A program made the translations under genes and the position numbers. A model generated the notes under the pieces. It saw nothing but the letters and a program-made list of their open reading frames with translations. It was not told the DNA's origin and ran no database searches. DNA of 44,865 bases from positions 1-44,865 of the forward strand of contig NZ_ASJR01000017.1 of assembly GCF_000474745.1 (NCBI RefSeq). Reading direction: 5' to 3'. The DNA is from Chitinivibrio alkaliphilus ACht1 (GTDB lineage Bacteria; Fibrobacterota; Chitinivibrionia; Chitinivibrionales; Chitinivibrionaceae). Positions 44,722 through 44,865 of this stretch are shown in pieces; positions within the stretch are counted from its first letter, which is position 1; every line of letters begins with the position of its first letter.

Positions 44722-44865
44722 GACTTGATACACGATACTCAATTTCTCTCCCCGTAACATATCATGAATATGAAAGCTCAACCCCATTTCAAGGAGCAAT
44801 CCTTAACATATCCCAGAGCGGATTAGCCCTCTCTTCAGAAACACCACCTCCCGTTGGAACAGAAG
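44718..44865 (+). CDS. PilZ domain protein, N-terminal part, cut by window edge
   Basis: Forty-nine visible codons. ATG overlaps the diguanylate cyclase stop as ATGA, with GGAG ten bases upstream. RLDTR near the start is the PilZ RxxxR motif and NISQSG about 25 residues later is the [D/N]xSxxG motif; together they bind c-di-GMP. Coupling to a cyclase gene supports a local signalling pair. The rest lies outside the window. Confidence 0.85.
   Translation, partial: MRLDTRYSISLPVTYHEYESSTPFQGAILNISQSGLALSSETPPPVGTE

Overview
The window reads as chromosomal, gene-dense DNA from a Gram-negative bacterium. Evidence for an outer membrane is a TolC-type channel, a putative beta-barrel protein and a secreted enzyme with a type IX-style (Por) C-terminal sorting domain. 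That sorting domain, a secreted NodB-type polysaccharide deacetylase and the overall gene content suggest the FCB side of the tree, possibly Fibrobacterota (Chitinivibrio-like). This is inference from gene style; no 16S or database search was possible. I see no tRNA, rRNA, insertion sequence, prophage or CRISPR array.

Layout. (1) 1-4300, minus strand: the edge of an unrecognised gene, a terminator, the secreted deacetylase and, upstream of it, a membrane-spanning AraC-family regulator whose periplasmic part resembles a sandwich domain of the enzyme. (2) 4450-7175, plus strand: YigZ/IMPACT, a small phasin-like coiled coil and a UbiB-family kinase-like protein. (3) 7172-13975, minus strand: U32 peptidase/tRNA hydroxylation protein, outer-membrane protein, MltG, DprA, a flavodoxin-type reductase, TolC-like protein and CYTH protein, mostly overlapping. 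(4) 14005-28915, minus strand: the division and cell wall (dcw) cluster mraZ-rsmH-ftsL-ftsI-murE-murF-murD-ftsW-murG-murC-ftsQ-ftsA-ftsZ, driven by a recognisable promoter with a triple MraZ box. mraY is not in its usual place between murF and murD. (5) 29111-35178, minus strand: DUF2141 protein, Smr protein, Tgt, inositol monophosphatase, a basic disordered membrane-anchored protein, a 59-residue membrane protein, a LOG-family protein and LepB. (6) 35198-42490, minus strand: an unknown double helix-turn-helix protein, a bifunctional-looking Rel, a very long coiled coil, an L,D-transpeptidase-like protein and an unknown protein. (7) 42517-44865, plus strand: a strong promoter, a GAF-GAF-GGDEF diguanylate cyclase and the start of a PilZ protein.

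The main theme is envelope growth: peptidoglycan precursor synthesis, septation, MltG, a YkuD-type enzyme, LepB and TolC. Around it sit stringent response (Rel) and c-di-GMP (GGDEF plus PilZ) signalling.

The observations most worth following are: (a) the 870-residue coiled coil is built from an almost unbroken 31-residue repeat, counted by hand over about 670 residues; (b) the transmembrane AraC regulator paired with the deacetylase; (c) three genes (flavodoxin reductase, Smr protein, TolC N-terminus) that each become normal if one A or T is added to a 7-8 base homopolymer, which means either systematic undercalling or real polymerase slippage; (d) the missing mraY; (e) two conserved-tail-like motifs at the FtsZ C-terminus. 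Start codons were chosen from ribosome binding sites and family N-termini and often differ from the longest open frame.
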